From Cryptomeria japonica (lineage: Eukaryota; Streptophyta; Pinopsida; Cupressales; Cupressaceae): 64,000 nt of DNA. This document shows, piece by piece, positions 33,211 to 44,735 of this stretch. The notes beneath the pieces were generated by a model that worked only from the letters and a program-made list of their open reading frames with translations, made no database searches and was not told the origin of the DNA. The translations under genes and the position numbers were made by a program. The number at the start of each line of letters is the position of its first letter. The stretch's first letter is position 1. The stretch lies in assembly GCF_030272615.1 (NCBI RefSeq), contig NC_081409.1, positions 526,926,475 through 526,990,474 on the forward strand, given 5' to 3'.

Positions 33211-34764
33211 TCACTCTTTCCTTATTGTTTCTACTGCTTGGTGTAGTGCCTCTTGCCATGAGTCCTTGTTGTATCTCTTCTTTTCTTTCCATTGAGGTTT
33301 TTGATATTTATTTTTCTTTTGCCTTGGGGGTAGGTTGTGTCCATATCCCAGTCCTGTTTTGTCTCTAGAAAACTGGGAAGGAGGGTCCAATGGTTCGGTA
33401 ATGCCTTCTTGATGCTTTCCTATAGGTCCTTTGCCATTGTATCCAATCCATTGCATGATTAGGAATCCTTTTCCATACTATTGTGTTGGTATGGTTACCT
33501 CCATAGTAGCAGCTCTGACTTCTTCCTCATCCTTGTATAGCCAACTAAGGATGTATTTCTCTTCTGATTCATGTGCTAGTGTGCCCAATTGGATAAATTT
33601 GCCATCAAACTTGGTGATGGGATGTGTTGCTTGATGTGTCAATGCAGAAGGCTGCCCATGAGTTTTTGGCGATGTTGGTAATTTGGTTAGACACATGGGT
33701 TCAAAAGAGTATCCTACCATGCCTTGCTCTTTGATTTTCATCTTTTGTTTGAAATCCATGGATAGAGATTTGAGATTTTCTTGATGATGATCTAACGCTG
33801 AGGAAGTTTGAGCTTCCCTGTTGTGTGGAACCAAGCTGTCTTGGGCTGCCCCCATAGCATTGCAATGTTGAAAGGGGTTATTATCTACTGATATAGAAAT
33901 CTCCTGTCCATTATATGGGAATTTGACACACTGATGGTAGGTTGACGGTACTACTCGCATTTGATGTATCCAAGGACGACCCAATAAAATATTATATGTC
34001 AAGTCTATGTCTAAGAATTGGCACATAGTGTCCCTTTGTATCGGTCCTACCTGAATAGGTAATATTACTGTTCCTTTGGATGATCTCTCTTCATCATCAT
34101 ATGCCTTGATGATGATCTTTTTGTGTGGATCAATAGACTATTCAGAGAAGCCTAATGCACAGATAAGCTTTAAGGTACAGATATTGAGACCAACCCCTCC
34201 ATCTATTAATACTCTTTTAACTCGATGTTTATAGACTAAGACTTCAATATGAAGGGGAGTATTATGTGGATGGCTCAAGGAGATATTATCATGTTCATAA
34301 AATGTGAGATTATGAGGCCTTGTCATGTGAGCCACCATGGCTTGAAATTTATCAATATCCAGATCTTGAGGTACATTTATTTCAACTAGTGCTTGTTCTA
34401 AGATGTCCTTATGTTTCGGCAAAAGTTTTAGTAACTCAAGTATGGATATCTGAGCAGGAGTTTTCTGCAGTTGATCAACTAAGTTATACTGAGTCTTGGG
34501 GAGAATGGTTGTTGTTGTTGATGTATGTCCTTTCAAGACATATTTTTGAGCTCTAGTGGTTACATTGATCAACTCATGTTTGTGTTTATCTTTGATTTTA
34601 ATAACATTTACTTGATTGTTATCTGTCGATATATGATTGATGGTGTTATTGTATACGTAATTTATGCGAGCTCCTCTAGGTATTGTTTGATGATGAAGCT
34701 CCTTCCTTGTAATTTGAAAGAGGATTTTTAAATGCGTCATGATCACTATTTGTTTTGAGACCAT
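33211..34764 (-). pseudogene. Gypsy protease and G-patch-like region
   Basis: Aspartic protease cleaves the Gag-Pol polyprotein. On the minus strand RVLIDGGVGLNICTLKLI contains the Asp-Gly-Gly form of the active site used by this lineage, and YNILLGRPWIHQM is the conserved Leu-Gly-Arg-Pro-Trp segment after the flap. Downstream, GPIGKHQEGITEPL and DKTGLGYGHN form a G-patch-like stretch, often found after protease in Tat/Ogre elements. One frame holds throughout 34764-32932 with a few stops (34138, 33478, 33211). Confidence 0.85.
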
Positions 34765-35258
34765 CGACTGTTAAATCACCTCTATCAATCATGTCTTGAA
34801 CAATGTTTTTAAACCTCATGCAATTGTTTGTTTGATGTCCTTTGTTTCAATGAAAATCACATAAGTGCAAGTCATTCCACCAAGGTGGTTTGAGCTGGGG
34901 TTCAAAGTTGTTTATGGCTGGTAATGTGATAATCTTGTTTGCCAAGAGTTCTCAGAATGTTGATTCTAAGGAAAGGATTGTCCCAAGGGTGTGTAAATGC
35001 GTTTATTTGGAAATTGTTGGTGTTACCCCTTTGATTTGGATTAGTTCCTCAGTTTGTGTTGTTGCCTTGGGCATTGTTGTTGGTATTTGGATTTGAAGGT
35101 CCTTGATTGGTATTTGGTGGATAAATGTTAGTGCCTTGGCTAGCACCCTTTTGATTCTTGGTAGCTTGGGGATTACCTAATAAAGCCAATACTAGTTGTT
35201 TGGACTTCATATCATTAGTATCAGTTCCTCCCTCATTAATAACATTTTTGTTTCTGGT
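34765..35258 (-). pseudogene. Gag-protease linker with zinc-knuckle relic
   Basis: Near 34880-34815 the minus strand reads LCDFH, a stop, then NKGHQTNNCMRFKN: a C-x2-H-x4-H-x4-C knuckle of the kind found between gag and protease in these elements. The rest is Gln/Asn-rich and broken by stops. Confidence 0.5.
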
Positions 35259-36356
35259 CTAGAATCTGTATTTGTCTAAGGTGTTGTTGTTGTTGTTGTT
35301 TTGGTTCTTAAAATGAGAGTTGGATGAATTAGTTCCTTCTTTGAAGAACTTCAATGTTCCTTTCTTGATACATGCCTCCTCTACTTGGATTCCGTTTTTG
35401 ATTAATTTGGCGAAAGATGGCATGCACTGGAGCTTGAGTAGATAACTCATCTCACTATTCATATTGTCGATAAAGATTTCCATCTTTTCTTTCTCAAGCA
35501 CATCTCAAGGATATCTTGAAACCATACGTCTCCATCGTTGAAGAAACACCATGAATATTTCATTGTTTTTTTGTTTGGTATTACATACATCCAACATGGT
35601 GATTGCGTGTTGAATATTGTAGGAGTATTGCGTGATAAATTTATTGACCAACTCATCAAAGGATCTGACGGGAGGTGCAAGTTTAGACAACAACTCCATT
35701 GTTTTCCCTCCCAAACTTCTTGGGAACAACCTCATCAAATAAGTGTCATCATGAGCAAATTCAAGGCTCATGGTACAAAAATCCTGAACATGATTGTGAG
35801 GATCACTCTTACCATCATATTTGTCATATGTGGGTATGTCTAAATTCGAGGGAAAAGGTATCATGTTTAATCTCTTGTCAAAGGGGTAAGGAATTTTTTT
35901 TTTTAAGGAGTATCATATTGTGGTCCCCTGTTGCATGTCCTACATTTTCCTCTGCAACATTTGCATTTGTTGTGTAAGAGAAACCATGGGTGCATTTGTT
36001 TGCCGAGGAAATGGTTCTTCTCTTTTGTTATCCCTAGTTCGAGCATGGGCGTGTTCTGGTATGTTATGTTGTTCAGGTATGTTTTGTTCAGGTTCATGTG
36101 TTTCCTCTTCTCTCTGTTGTTCTTGATAAGTGTAATTTCGAGACCTTGTCCTAAAGATTTCAGTGTCGAAGTCTTCAGGAATCTTAACTCCTTTTCTTGT
36201 TAGCATGAGCATGTATTTTTCTTTGTCAGCTTCTATGAGTCTTTCCATAAGTTTTTGGAATGAGGGGTTTTCTTGACATTCTTGAATAAGCTCCTCAGTA
36301 ATCTCTGTGTCCTCTAGATTTGGATACTCGAAAGGATTTGATAATCTTCGACCCAT
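35259..36356 (-). pseudogene. Gypsy gag
   Basis: The capsid region of the element. One frame (36356 to 35259) is kept with several stops. The N-terminal part begins MGRRLSNPFEYPNL, then charged and Gln-rich sequence. The conserved retrotransposon-gag domain is at 35864-35505: YDGKSDPHNHVQDF, LFPRSLGGKTMELLSKL, SFDELVNKFITQY, FLQRWRRMVSRYP. A TGA after RYP is a typical CGA-to-TGA decay. The C-terminal end has a polyasparagine run coded by gtt repeats on the plus strand near 35281-35300. Confidence 0.85.
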
Positions 36357-37261
36357 ACTTGACTCTGGTTTTGTTTCTCTTTGCTTGTTTCATTGAGAGC
36401 GAGTGACTACAAGCATCTAGTAGAAACTTTATGTGACAAAAGGGACGAACTCCTCTTCTTCATGTTGTTTAGGGGTTGGTTGTTCAAATCGAGCTATGTT
36501 ATAAGTGAAGTAGACTTCTCGGAAGAAAGTTGGGTTGATCTTTCCTCCACGATTCAAGCATTGACTGAATGCTGATTTTTGGCAAAAGGCTCTGCTTCTT
36601 AATGGTTCTTTGTCAAATTCATTTGACTTGTCTTGAAGATATAACTGCATATGATGGAGAAAGGTGCGATGTGATTTGAAGAGTTGATGATTTAAATAGA
36701 GAAATCTATTTCGTTTGGCAAGTTTCTGAGAACTGAGTTGTCGTTTCTTCAACTTAGTTTTGTGATGAAGACTTTTTCTTCTCAAAATATGAGGAGTGGT
36801 CATACACGATTGATCAATGGTTTCCTTTGATGTTTGGATTATGATACTTCGTTTGAAAACTTAAGCCTACTTTTATCAAGTAGAGGTTTAGATTCGCCTC
36901 CGCGACAAAGCGTGTCAAATGATATGGAATAAAGAGTTTCCCGATATGGAAACTCAATTTGATGACTTAAGTTTAAACTAGGTATGTTTGGTTGATGAAA
37001 TCCTTTAGATGGTGGACATTTTGATTAATGTGATGATACTACCTGATTCTGATAGGATAAAGTTTTATCTCTAGCTAGTTTTAGTTTTGACAATTTTGTT
37101 TTGAGAATGACTTGCTTGATTGTTTAGAATATTTCTTTGATGTTTTGGTTCAAGTTTTGTTTGGAAAGGTCAACTAAGGATCCAAAAGGGTATTTGAGAC
37201 TGATGATAAGTTTTTTCAAAAATGCTCATTTTCTCTCTCTTCTTTTCTAAGTTTTACCTAT

Positions 37262-37640
37262 GCACTAAGACAGAGGCTGGATGCACTAAAGTGTGATCTA
37301 TATGCGCTATCAAAAGCCACTAATGCGCTAAGCTGCCTGTGCTACGTGCTAAACCAGAGTTTTGAATTTTGACTGATTTGGATGGGTTATGCGCTAATAT
37401 ATCCTTAATACGTGCTAATGTTTAGACTCAATGTGCCAAAGTTTTCCCCCAATGCGCTAGGTTGATGCTCCAAAGCGCTAATATGGTGTCTCAGAGCGCT
37501 AGTGAAAAGTTTGTTAAATTTTTGGACTGCTATGCGCTAATTTTAAGAATGAGTGCACTAAGTTTCAACTTGTATGTGCTAAAGTGTGTTCCAAATGCGC
37601 TAGGAGATTGCTCCTATGTGCTAAATTGCTCTGTTTGCTC
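37262..37640 (-). repeat. Degenerate TTAGCGCAT repeat, leader block 1
   Basis: About 15 copies of atgcgctaa (plus strand) or one-mismatch variants such as gtgctaa and agcgcta, spaced about 20-30 bp. On the gag-sense strand the unit reads TTAGCGCAT. Confidence 0.7.
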
Positions 37641-39114
37641 TTGTTTTTGGTTTTCTTGGAAATTTTCAACACTTGTTTAATTTTGATGGATGATTTTTTG
37701 AATTATAAACTGAAGACACAACATGAAAGAGACAACCATCTTTGCCTATTCTAAAAAAAGAGAGTATGTTCTGTGAGGATGTGTTCAAATCCCCAAATTT
37801 TTCACAAGTTTGGATACAAATAAGACAATTCAGTCATACTCTTTATTCAAAGGTCATCAACAATACCATAGCCCACTAGTCTCGATACTCCGTCAGCTCA
37901 AACAGCCATGTCACCCCCTAGGGGGTGCCCATTTTTTTTTTCCTTTTGCCAGAAATTAACCCAAAGTGAATTGCTTCACAACTGGGTAGTTATCTTGGGA
38001 GATATATGGTGAGTAATCTTGGGGGCAGATTCTTCCCCACCCTTGCACTATGATATTACCAATGTTTGGATATTGACTTGGCTCAAGGTTTCTATTGCTA
38101 AAGTTCATAATCAGGCTTCCGTTCGGTCTTCAGTGATAAACTCCATCGGGAGGCTTCCCAACCTTTAGAACAAAGGCTTTACGTATCTTAAAGATACTGG
38201 GGGAAGGCTAATCGTCGAGCAAAACCATTGAAGGGACTTTTGTCATCCTTCACTTTTGATTATAGTGGGTTGGAACACTTGGCGATAAAGCCATTTCCCA
38301 CTTAGGTCATTCCCCTCTCACCGACCATTTAAATGGCGCTCTAAGAGGAACTCGGGAGGGTAGGCCTACTAAAGGATGTAAATGCTTGAATTGCAAAAAG
38401 CTTAAGAGGTGTTTGGTTTTTTGGTCACCCAGTTAAGGGGAGAGCATACCTTCCACTTTTGAGACAAGAAACAAAATGGTTCTTTTTAACCCTTCAATTC
38501 AGTGATTGCTAACTTCTATTGGGAGATGTTGCTCCAAAAAAAGGCATGGTGTTCTTTTTAACTCTCAAATCATTAATTTTTTTGATCTAAGTAAAGAAAT
38601 CTTGGTCAACAAAGAAAATGTTTTGATATGCTCAACAAAATAAATTCGATAGGGGAAGGATTTCCCTCTTTTGCTTAATCTAGAATTTGGAAATAAGGTT
38701 CTTTAACTTATGTAAAAAAAATTGAAGTGGATCCTTTTAAACACCAAATGATGGTGAGGTTCATTTGAAAACTTTGCACAAATAAATTTTGTCTTATTCT
38801 TTTTAAATCCGAAAATAAATCGTTTTTCTCCCTATGAAAGCAAGATTGAAGATTTTTTTTGTTATTTTTTTTAAGTAACCCAAAAGGAAAATGAGTTTAT
38901 TTTTACCAGTAAGGAAAATGAGAAATTTCAAATAACTAACTTAACAAAGTTAGAAACAAGGAAACTTAATCAAAATACCTAAAATAGTAAAATGAAATCT
39001 CCCAACCCTGTAAAACAAATGTTAGTGACCTGCAATAAAACACTAGTTAGCAAAAAGAGTTTTTCAAGGTGGACTTCTACAAGTCTAAGTTTCTGTCTTG
39101 GTTACAACTATGTT

Positions 39115-39410
39115 TTTCCCTCTATGTTTGTTATGTGCTAATCTGCAAACCCTACGCACTACAGGATCACACCAATGCGCTAACAAAAGACCCAGATGCG
39201 CTACACTGTTGTATGGATGCACTGAACTGATGCTTCAAAACACTGAGGTTTATCAAGAATCAGCAGAAGTGTTATGCGCTAAGGTTGCTGTGGAACGCGC
39301 TAAGTTTTGAGTCCAACATGCCAAACAGTGAGCGGTATGCATCGGAAGACAGACCAGATGCGCTAAAGGATGGTACCAACGTGCTAATTCATGTTTTTCG
39401 CGTACCTGCA
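39115..39410 (-). repeat. Degenerate TTAGCGCAT repeat, leader block 2
   Basis: Eight to ten copies of the same unit (for example ccaatgcgctaac near 39173 and gttatgcgctaagg near 39273), adjacent to the PBS. Confidence 0.65.
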
Positions 39411-39450
39411 ATGTTAGTTCTGCATCAAAAATGATTTGATAAATGGGGTT

Positions 39451-39470
39451 ATGCCCCACGGTGGGCACCA
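39451..39470 (-). other. Primer-binding site of the gypsy element
   Basis: The minus strand reads TGGTGCCCACCGTGGGGCAT four bases inside the 5' LTR, the kind of PBS common in plant Ty3/gypsy elements. I do not assign the tRNA. Confidence 0.75.
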
Positions 39471-39474
39471 AAAA

Positions 39475-40937
39475 TGTGTGCGGGAAAAGTGGTGTGATGA
39501 AATGGAAAATACGAATTCAGGACTAGTCCACACACCAATGGGACTCTTGGTGCAAGTTATGGAGTTATATCGAATAACTCAACTTCCCAAGGGATGTTCC
39601 ATTGTTCTCTATCTCACAAGACCCCTCATGCCAATGCCTTTGCTCTCAGATCACTGAGCAAAGTGACTTAGGGATGACAATCATGAGAATGAGGGATACT
39701 TGATCAATCTAACATGAATGCAATCCTAAATGTGCATGATATTAACAAGTATGAATTAAAATAGCATGTATCTGATGATGATATGCAAGGATTAGTAAAA
39801 GAACTATCCTAACATGACACATTAGCTAAATATGATTATTATGATAATAGAAATACTTCTAAAATGTTTATTAGATTATTTCTATTTAAAGAGAGACTAA
39901 ATGCTTTATAAAAATGAGTATAGATTAGATGCATGAAACTTGGATTATGAGTAAAATGTCTATAAGTTTGATACTAAATACTTGGATATATAAAATGGGG
40001 AATGAGAGCTCTGTTTATGGGAAGAATAGGGAAATGGATGATCAGGATTGGATGATCTTATCAAGGGCTAGGATTGAAAGTTATCAATCCATGTTTACAA
40101 TTCTCACCAATGAAATGGTGACAATTGTCAACATAAGATTGCTTGAGAGGGGATGTAAGAAGCATTAAATGCTTGAGAAGACCTCATGGTTACCTTGGGA
40201 GGTAAGGGTTAAGGTTAGGTTAAGGTTATCCATTGGATAAAGCTTTTACCCAAAAGATAAACTCTTGTGCAAGGGTTAAAGGAATAACCAAGGGTAAAGC
40301 CATGAATGCTTGATGAGACCCTTGGGTTAGATGAGGGTTGAGTTAGAGAGAAAGTCTCTAATCATACAAGAGGGTTGAATTAACCATTAATGGTTTGGAA
40401 GACTTTCAAGGTTAACTTGTTGAAGACATAAAGCCTTTAATGGTTTCCAAAGACTTTGAGGGTTTGAGAAGTGACTTCCCTTTGCTTAGGGATGTGACAA
40501 TATTTAGTAGATGGGTTAGGCTAATTTAGAAGTGATTAGAAGAATCTAGAAGGAGGGGTAGAGAGGCAAGTGGGAGATGTAGGAGAATGCAAGTGGATTG
40601 AAGGCAATTTTAATTAGAATAAATTGCTTTATTTCAACAAAATAGATGCAAAAGGGGGATTTAAATAAATTAGATTTATTCATTTGCCATGAGCAATTTA
40701 ATTAAATGTAAATTTAATTAAAAGGGGAGAAAGGGAAATTAATTAAATAAAATGATTTATTTAATTGAAGGCTATGAAAGGCTTAGGTGAATTTAATTAA
40801 ATAAATTGAATAACTTATTTAATCAAATAGATGAATGTGAATAATTTAATTAAATAAAATTTAATTAAATAGAGGAATGAGGTTAAAATGAATATTAAAT
40901 ATTCACTTAGGAAAGTGGTCGTTTTTATATGTCTACA
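39475..40937 (-). repeat. 5' LTR of the gypsy element
   Basis: 1,463 bp partner of 4280-5743, starting TGTAGACATATAAAAA on the minus strand and followed by four bases and the PBS. The second half is rich in taattaaat-type runs in both copies. Confidence 0.95.
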
Positions 40938-40942
40938 GTATG
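40938..40942. repeat. Target-site duplication, right copy (gtatg)
   Basis: Exact match to 4275-4279; LINE D sequence continues to the right. Confidence 0.85.
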
Positions 40943-41775
40943 TATGCAGATTAAAATTAGGATACCCCTCAAAATAGTGAAAAGTATAAGCCTTGAAAAA
41001 TTTAATTTCCCTGTGGAGAATTTCATTTTTCGTATTAGAGTTATTGTAAACAATTAGAAGAAAATTATTATCAAGGAAAACGATACTTACCTTATTGTGG
41101 AATTTCAACTTCCACCAGTCTACCATCTCCTGCGGAGTTTGGTTCTGGCCATTCCATTTAGCAATCACCCCAAAGTTGAAGTAATGATTCCAATATTCAT
41201 GCATAAGATCAAATTATAGATTCAAAATTAAGTCTTGCCCCTTATTACAGTCTTCTTCTAAAGAATTTGCCTTTGGAGCCTTCGGGGCCAAAATCTCTTT
41301 ATTAACCCTAGCCGCAGTTGTAGGGCTTGTAGTTGCAGGAGGGTTGTAAGTAAACCTTCAACTACAGAATTTATTCTGAGGGGGGCTTCTCAAGGGAGCT
41401 GAGAATTGCCAGAACATTTCTGCGGATTGATGGAGCCACCATGGCCAAAAATCAGTGATCTTTGATTCAATTTTTTTTGTATTCATAGGCTTGCCCTATA
41501 GATTTGTCAATGAAACTGGATGATTGAGGGAGAGGGGGTGGAAAACAAGCATATTTTGTGCCTTCAAGTAGAGAGCATGATATTTCCAAATTAGGGACAA
41601 ATTCACCTAAGTGCCTTGCTCCTAAGAGTATCACATTTGACCCTGAAGAAAACTGATGGAGCTTCTTTTGCTATCTGGCTTTTTTGCGTAAGACCACTCG
41701 CCATTCTCCCTCTTCATCGCTGCGAGTAGGAGCCGATTTGTCAAGATGAAACTTAGTGAATCGCATTTTTTGCAT
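40943..41775 (-). pseudogene. LINE D ORF1 (DUF4283-type), cut by the gypsy insertion
   Basis: ORF1 of plant L1 LINEs is an RNA-binding protein with a DUF4283 domain. Minus-strand reading starts near 41775 (MQKMRFTKFHLDKSAPTRSD, then EGEWRVVLRKKAR, comparable to HTEWQVVKPRRARREA in LINE A). After several stops the DUF4283 region follows from 41204: MHEYWNHYFNFGVIAKWNG, PQEMVDWWKLKFHNKVSI, LDNNFLLIVYNNSNTKNEI, FEGYPNFNLHTY. It stops at the gypsy target duplication and about 20 bp remain at 4259-4279. ORF2 of this copy is not present. Confidence 0.7.
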
Positions 41776-41799
41776 CTTGAGCATGTATTTTTTTGCTTA

Positions 41800-42745
41800 A
41801 TATTCAAAATATTTAATTATTTATATATAATTTAATTATTTATCATGATAGTGTTAGAGTTTGTTTTGTTTTGGTGTGAGGGTTGAATTTGGTAGAATTT
41901 TAGAGTTCAATTTTGTTTACAATTTAATTTGGTTTAGTTTTAGAATTAAGGTTCTATTTGGTTCATGGCTAAGAATCAAGTTGGTAAAATAAATTAGTAT
42001 TGATTTAATTTATATTTAGAGCATGTAAATTTTTGCTTAGTATTAATTTTTTTTAATTATTTGTTTTGGCTTATAAGTTAGATTTGGTTTGGTTTAGGCT
42101 TAGGGTTTAGTTTCGTATCATGACAGTCTTAGAGTTTGTTTTGTTTTTGTGTGAGGGTTGAACTTGGTATAATACTAGAGTTCAATTTTCTTTACAATTC
42201 AATTTGGTTTAGTTTTATAATTAGGGTTCTATTTGGTTCAAGGTTAAGATTGAATTTGATTTACAGTTAAGGTTAGGAAAGAATTTCATTTAGGGTTACA
42301 ATTTAATTTAGTTTAGTATTCATTTAGGATGAGGGTTCAATTTGGTTTAGTGTTTTTTTAATATTAGGAGTCAATCTAGTTTAGTGTTTAGTTACAACAA
42401 CAATAAAGAATTAGTATGGTTTATGTTTTATAATTTGGCTTTAATTTAATTTACAGTTTGATTTGATTTAGGGTGTAGGGTCAATTTTGTATATATATAA
42501 GTTTCAATTTTGCTTAGGGTAGAAATTGTGTTACACTTTTGGTTTCACTTGGTATAGTGTTAGTTGGTTCAATCTAGTTTAGAGTTAGGGTTAGTGTTGA
42601 ATTTGTTGTACGTTTACTTGGTTCAAATAAAATTTATGGCTGGGTTCGATGTGATTTGATTAGGGTTAGGGTTATATTCTAAGTTAAATTCCGTTGATTG
42701 TTACAATTTAATTTTAGTGAGGGTTAGGGTTGAATTTGGTTTCAT
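41800..42745 (+). repeat. Degenerate TTTAGGG-like low-complexity tract
   Basis: About 0.95 kb of phrases such as gggttagggttgaatttgg and ggtttaggcttagggttt mixed with T-rich words. It resembles plant telomere repeat (TTTAGGG) in flavour but lacks an ordered array. It continues briefly after 43166 (atggttaggggtt), so LINE E inserted into it. Confidence 0.55.
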
Positions 42746-42747
42746 GT

Positions 42748-43165
42748 TTTTGATTAATAAAGCAGTGAGAACAAGAGCACTGACCCTTTACATAGAAAAA
42801 CTATTTAAAATCATAGTGCAATAACAACACTATAACAACAATTAACAACAACTATCAGCAAAAAGGAACCAAGACTTTAGAAATCAGAAACAACAATAGA
42901 TAACAAAAAACAAACTATAGGGGTGCCTTGCGCACCCTAGTGGCATCCATGGCACTATTCCATTCATTGGATAGGAACTTGTAGAGGTTCCTAGCCTCTT
43001 GCTTGTCCTCCTCAGTGTCTGTAGAACGTTCCCTCAATAGAGAGAGGGTGAGCGCAGAGCTATGTAATACCTGCACATGGAATTTGTTAAGGTCTGCCAT
43101 TTGTGCTTCCCAAGCCTCCATCTTGTTCTTGAGCCGGTTGACATCATCCTTGATTTAATTTATGA
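42748..43165 (-). mobile_element. LINE E, 5'-truncated 3' end
   Basis: Sequence unlike its TTTAGGG-like surroundings, containing the 3' end of an open frame (to 42915), a T/G-rich 3' UTR (tttgttatctattgttg on the minus strand) and an end ctttattaatcaaaaa at 42748. A clear target duplication is not visible, so element status rests on layout. Confidence 0.5.
42915..43165 (-). pseudogene. LINE E ORF3, C-terminal fragment
   Basis: The minus strand reads KDDVNRLKNKMEAWEAQMAD, LNKFHVQVLHSSALTLSL, LRERSTDTEEDKQEARNLYK and ends RVRKAPL with TAG at 42915. The first part looks like a coiled coil. It is the last coding sequence before the 3' UTR, the position of ORF3 in LINEs A, B and C; residue similarity to LINE B ORF3 is weak by eye. 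Confidence 0.45.
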
Positions 43166-43579
43166 CTTGGATTTAATTTGTTTTATGGTTAGGGGTTACT
43201 TTGTGATGTTTAATTTGTAATTATTGAGCACAATAATTTATAATTATATATAGTTATAATGTAATAATAACTTTTTATTTATACGTTATTTTAAAGTTAC
43301 ATAAATAAGAATGTGTTATTAATGTTAATATATTTAGTGTCTAATTGTTTTTATTTTAATTTATTTTCTTCAAACTGGACATATATCATATAATTGAATA
43401 ATGTGAATTTGTAACAAAATTAAATGATTTATTGAGGCAACTTATATTTATTAAGATGCCTCAATAAAATACTATATTATAATATTATAATATTATATTA
43501 TAAAATATTATAATATAATAGTAAATAGTAATATAAAATATTATAGCATATTGTAATATAATATTATATTTAATATTTT
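43166..43579. other. AT-rich spacer, no gene
   Basis: TTTAGGG-like remnants, then dense ataatattat runs (43480-43590). Nothing coding. Confidence 0.6.
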
Positions 43580-43596
43580 AAAATATTATAGTATTT
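43580..43596. repeat. LINE C target-site duplication, left
   Basis: aaaatattatagtattt, repeated at 45271-45287 beyond the truncated 5' end of LINE C. Confidence 0.8.
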
Positions 43597-44005
43597 TTTT
43601 TTATCGATAATGTTAGATTTTTTTAATAGAGAAAGGAAAGTACTTCTTCAAAAGGATACCACTTGTCCAAAACCACCCAAAACCATAAAAAATCGCCCAC
43701 CCAGACCATTAGCATAGACAACCATCCCACTAATATTCAAAATTATAGTCCAATCCAAAAATGACTATATCGATTAAAAAAATAGTAAATCGATACCAAG
43801 TCAAAAAACCACAGTCTAAAATAGTAACGAGAATCAAATCCCGATCATAATACGCAACCAAAACAAATTATAGGCTACCTAGGAGAAATGTTGGGGCTGG
43901 TTTCTTGTCCGCCACCTCTGCCTTCATATGCCATGTCCTTGGACAAAGCCTTCGACCGCCCACCTCCATGACCCTTGATTCCTCTCGAGTCTATCTGATC
44001 ACTTC

Positions 44006-44371
44006 CTATAATTCCATGATTTGAGCAAACATTTTGAGTGCCTCCCACCCTCTCCTTGTCGTCTCCCTAAACCTGGTGTTCACCACTTCCTGATGTCTAA
44101 GAAAGGGGATGTATCTGCCCCTTAATTCTTGGTGAACCTCACAAATTTCCTCCGAGACATAAAAGCCTTTCCCTGGAAGAACCCACTCCAACAATGATTC
44201 CACGTTGTCAAGGTATTCCACTGGAACAATTTTCTTCATCACCCAGCTAACTTCTGCACATGAGGAGTCTAACTCGAGCCCCCATGCCATGATGAGAGAA
44301 TAAATGTCCACCCTGGTGCGATAGCGGTGCTCGATTACCTGCAATTCCTCCCCCAAAACCAGTTGCACACT
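44006..44371 (-). pseudogene. LINE C ORF3 (121 codons open)
   Basis: Between the ORF2 stop and poly(A). Open from 44371 to TAG at 44006 without an ATG at its start: VQLVLGEELQVIEHRYRTRV, DIYSLIMAWGLELDSSC, PVEYLDNVESLLEWVLPGKG, FRETTRRGWEALKMFAQIMEL. Upstream frames give KLWTAFLGPVSERRLRNNFW, suggesting a frameshifted N-terminal part. I recognise no named domain. Confidence 0.55.
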
Positions 44372-44735
44372 TCAAATTAGCAGTGGATCTTTGGACCAAA
44401 AATTATTCCTCAATCTTCTTTCTGAAACCGGCCCCAAGAAAGCAGTCCAGAGTTTGGTTGTTTTGAGTGTGAAATATGCCTTTATTGCATCTTTGAACTG
44501 CCAACTATCACTGCCAATGCAGAAATCTGTCTTGAACTAGAAACTTCCATAAAATACTATGAAAGAAAAACCTTTTTCCATTCTCCTTATAAATGAATTC
44601 CCCAAATCCTCCGCCGCCACTGCAGAAAAAATTGGCATTAATTGCCCACCACTTTAAGTGAGCCCAAGTCCTTAGGCAAGGAAATAAGCATCCTTCTCAC
44701 CCACATCACATTTACTGATGTACCATACAATCCGA

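Larger units (their letters stand above)
36357..39450 (-). other. Gypsy 5' leader
   Basis: About 3.1 kb between PBS and gag without a convincing coding region. It holds two blocks of the ATGCGCTAA repeat and unrecognised sequence at 37700-39100. Minus-strand 36803-36429 is open for 124 codons but matches nothing I know. Long leaders are usual in this lineage. Confidence 0.5.
4280..40937 (-). mobile_element. Tat/Ogre-like Ty3/gypsy element with nested insertions
   Basis: A complete but decayed element of 36.7 kb, of which 12769-30841 is later insertion. Minus-strand order: 5' LTR, PBS, long leader, gag, zinc-knuckle relic, protease and G-patch-like region, acidic linker, RT, RNase H, [insertion], second RNase H, integrase, antisense PMD gene, PPT, 3' LTR. 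Two RNase H domains and an extra ORF after integrase point to the Tat/Ogre lineage of plant gypsy elements. A gtatg duplication flanks it (4275-4279 and 40938-40942). All domains carry stops or frameshifts. Confidence 0.9.

Noticed and set aside
39253-39657. Short open frames around the gypsy 5' LTR
   Set aside because: They cross the LTR/PBS boundary and repeat block; no known domain.
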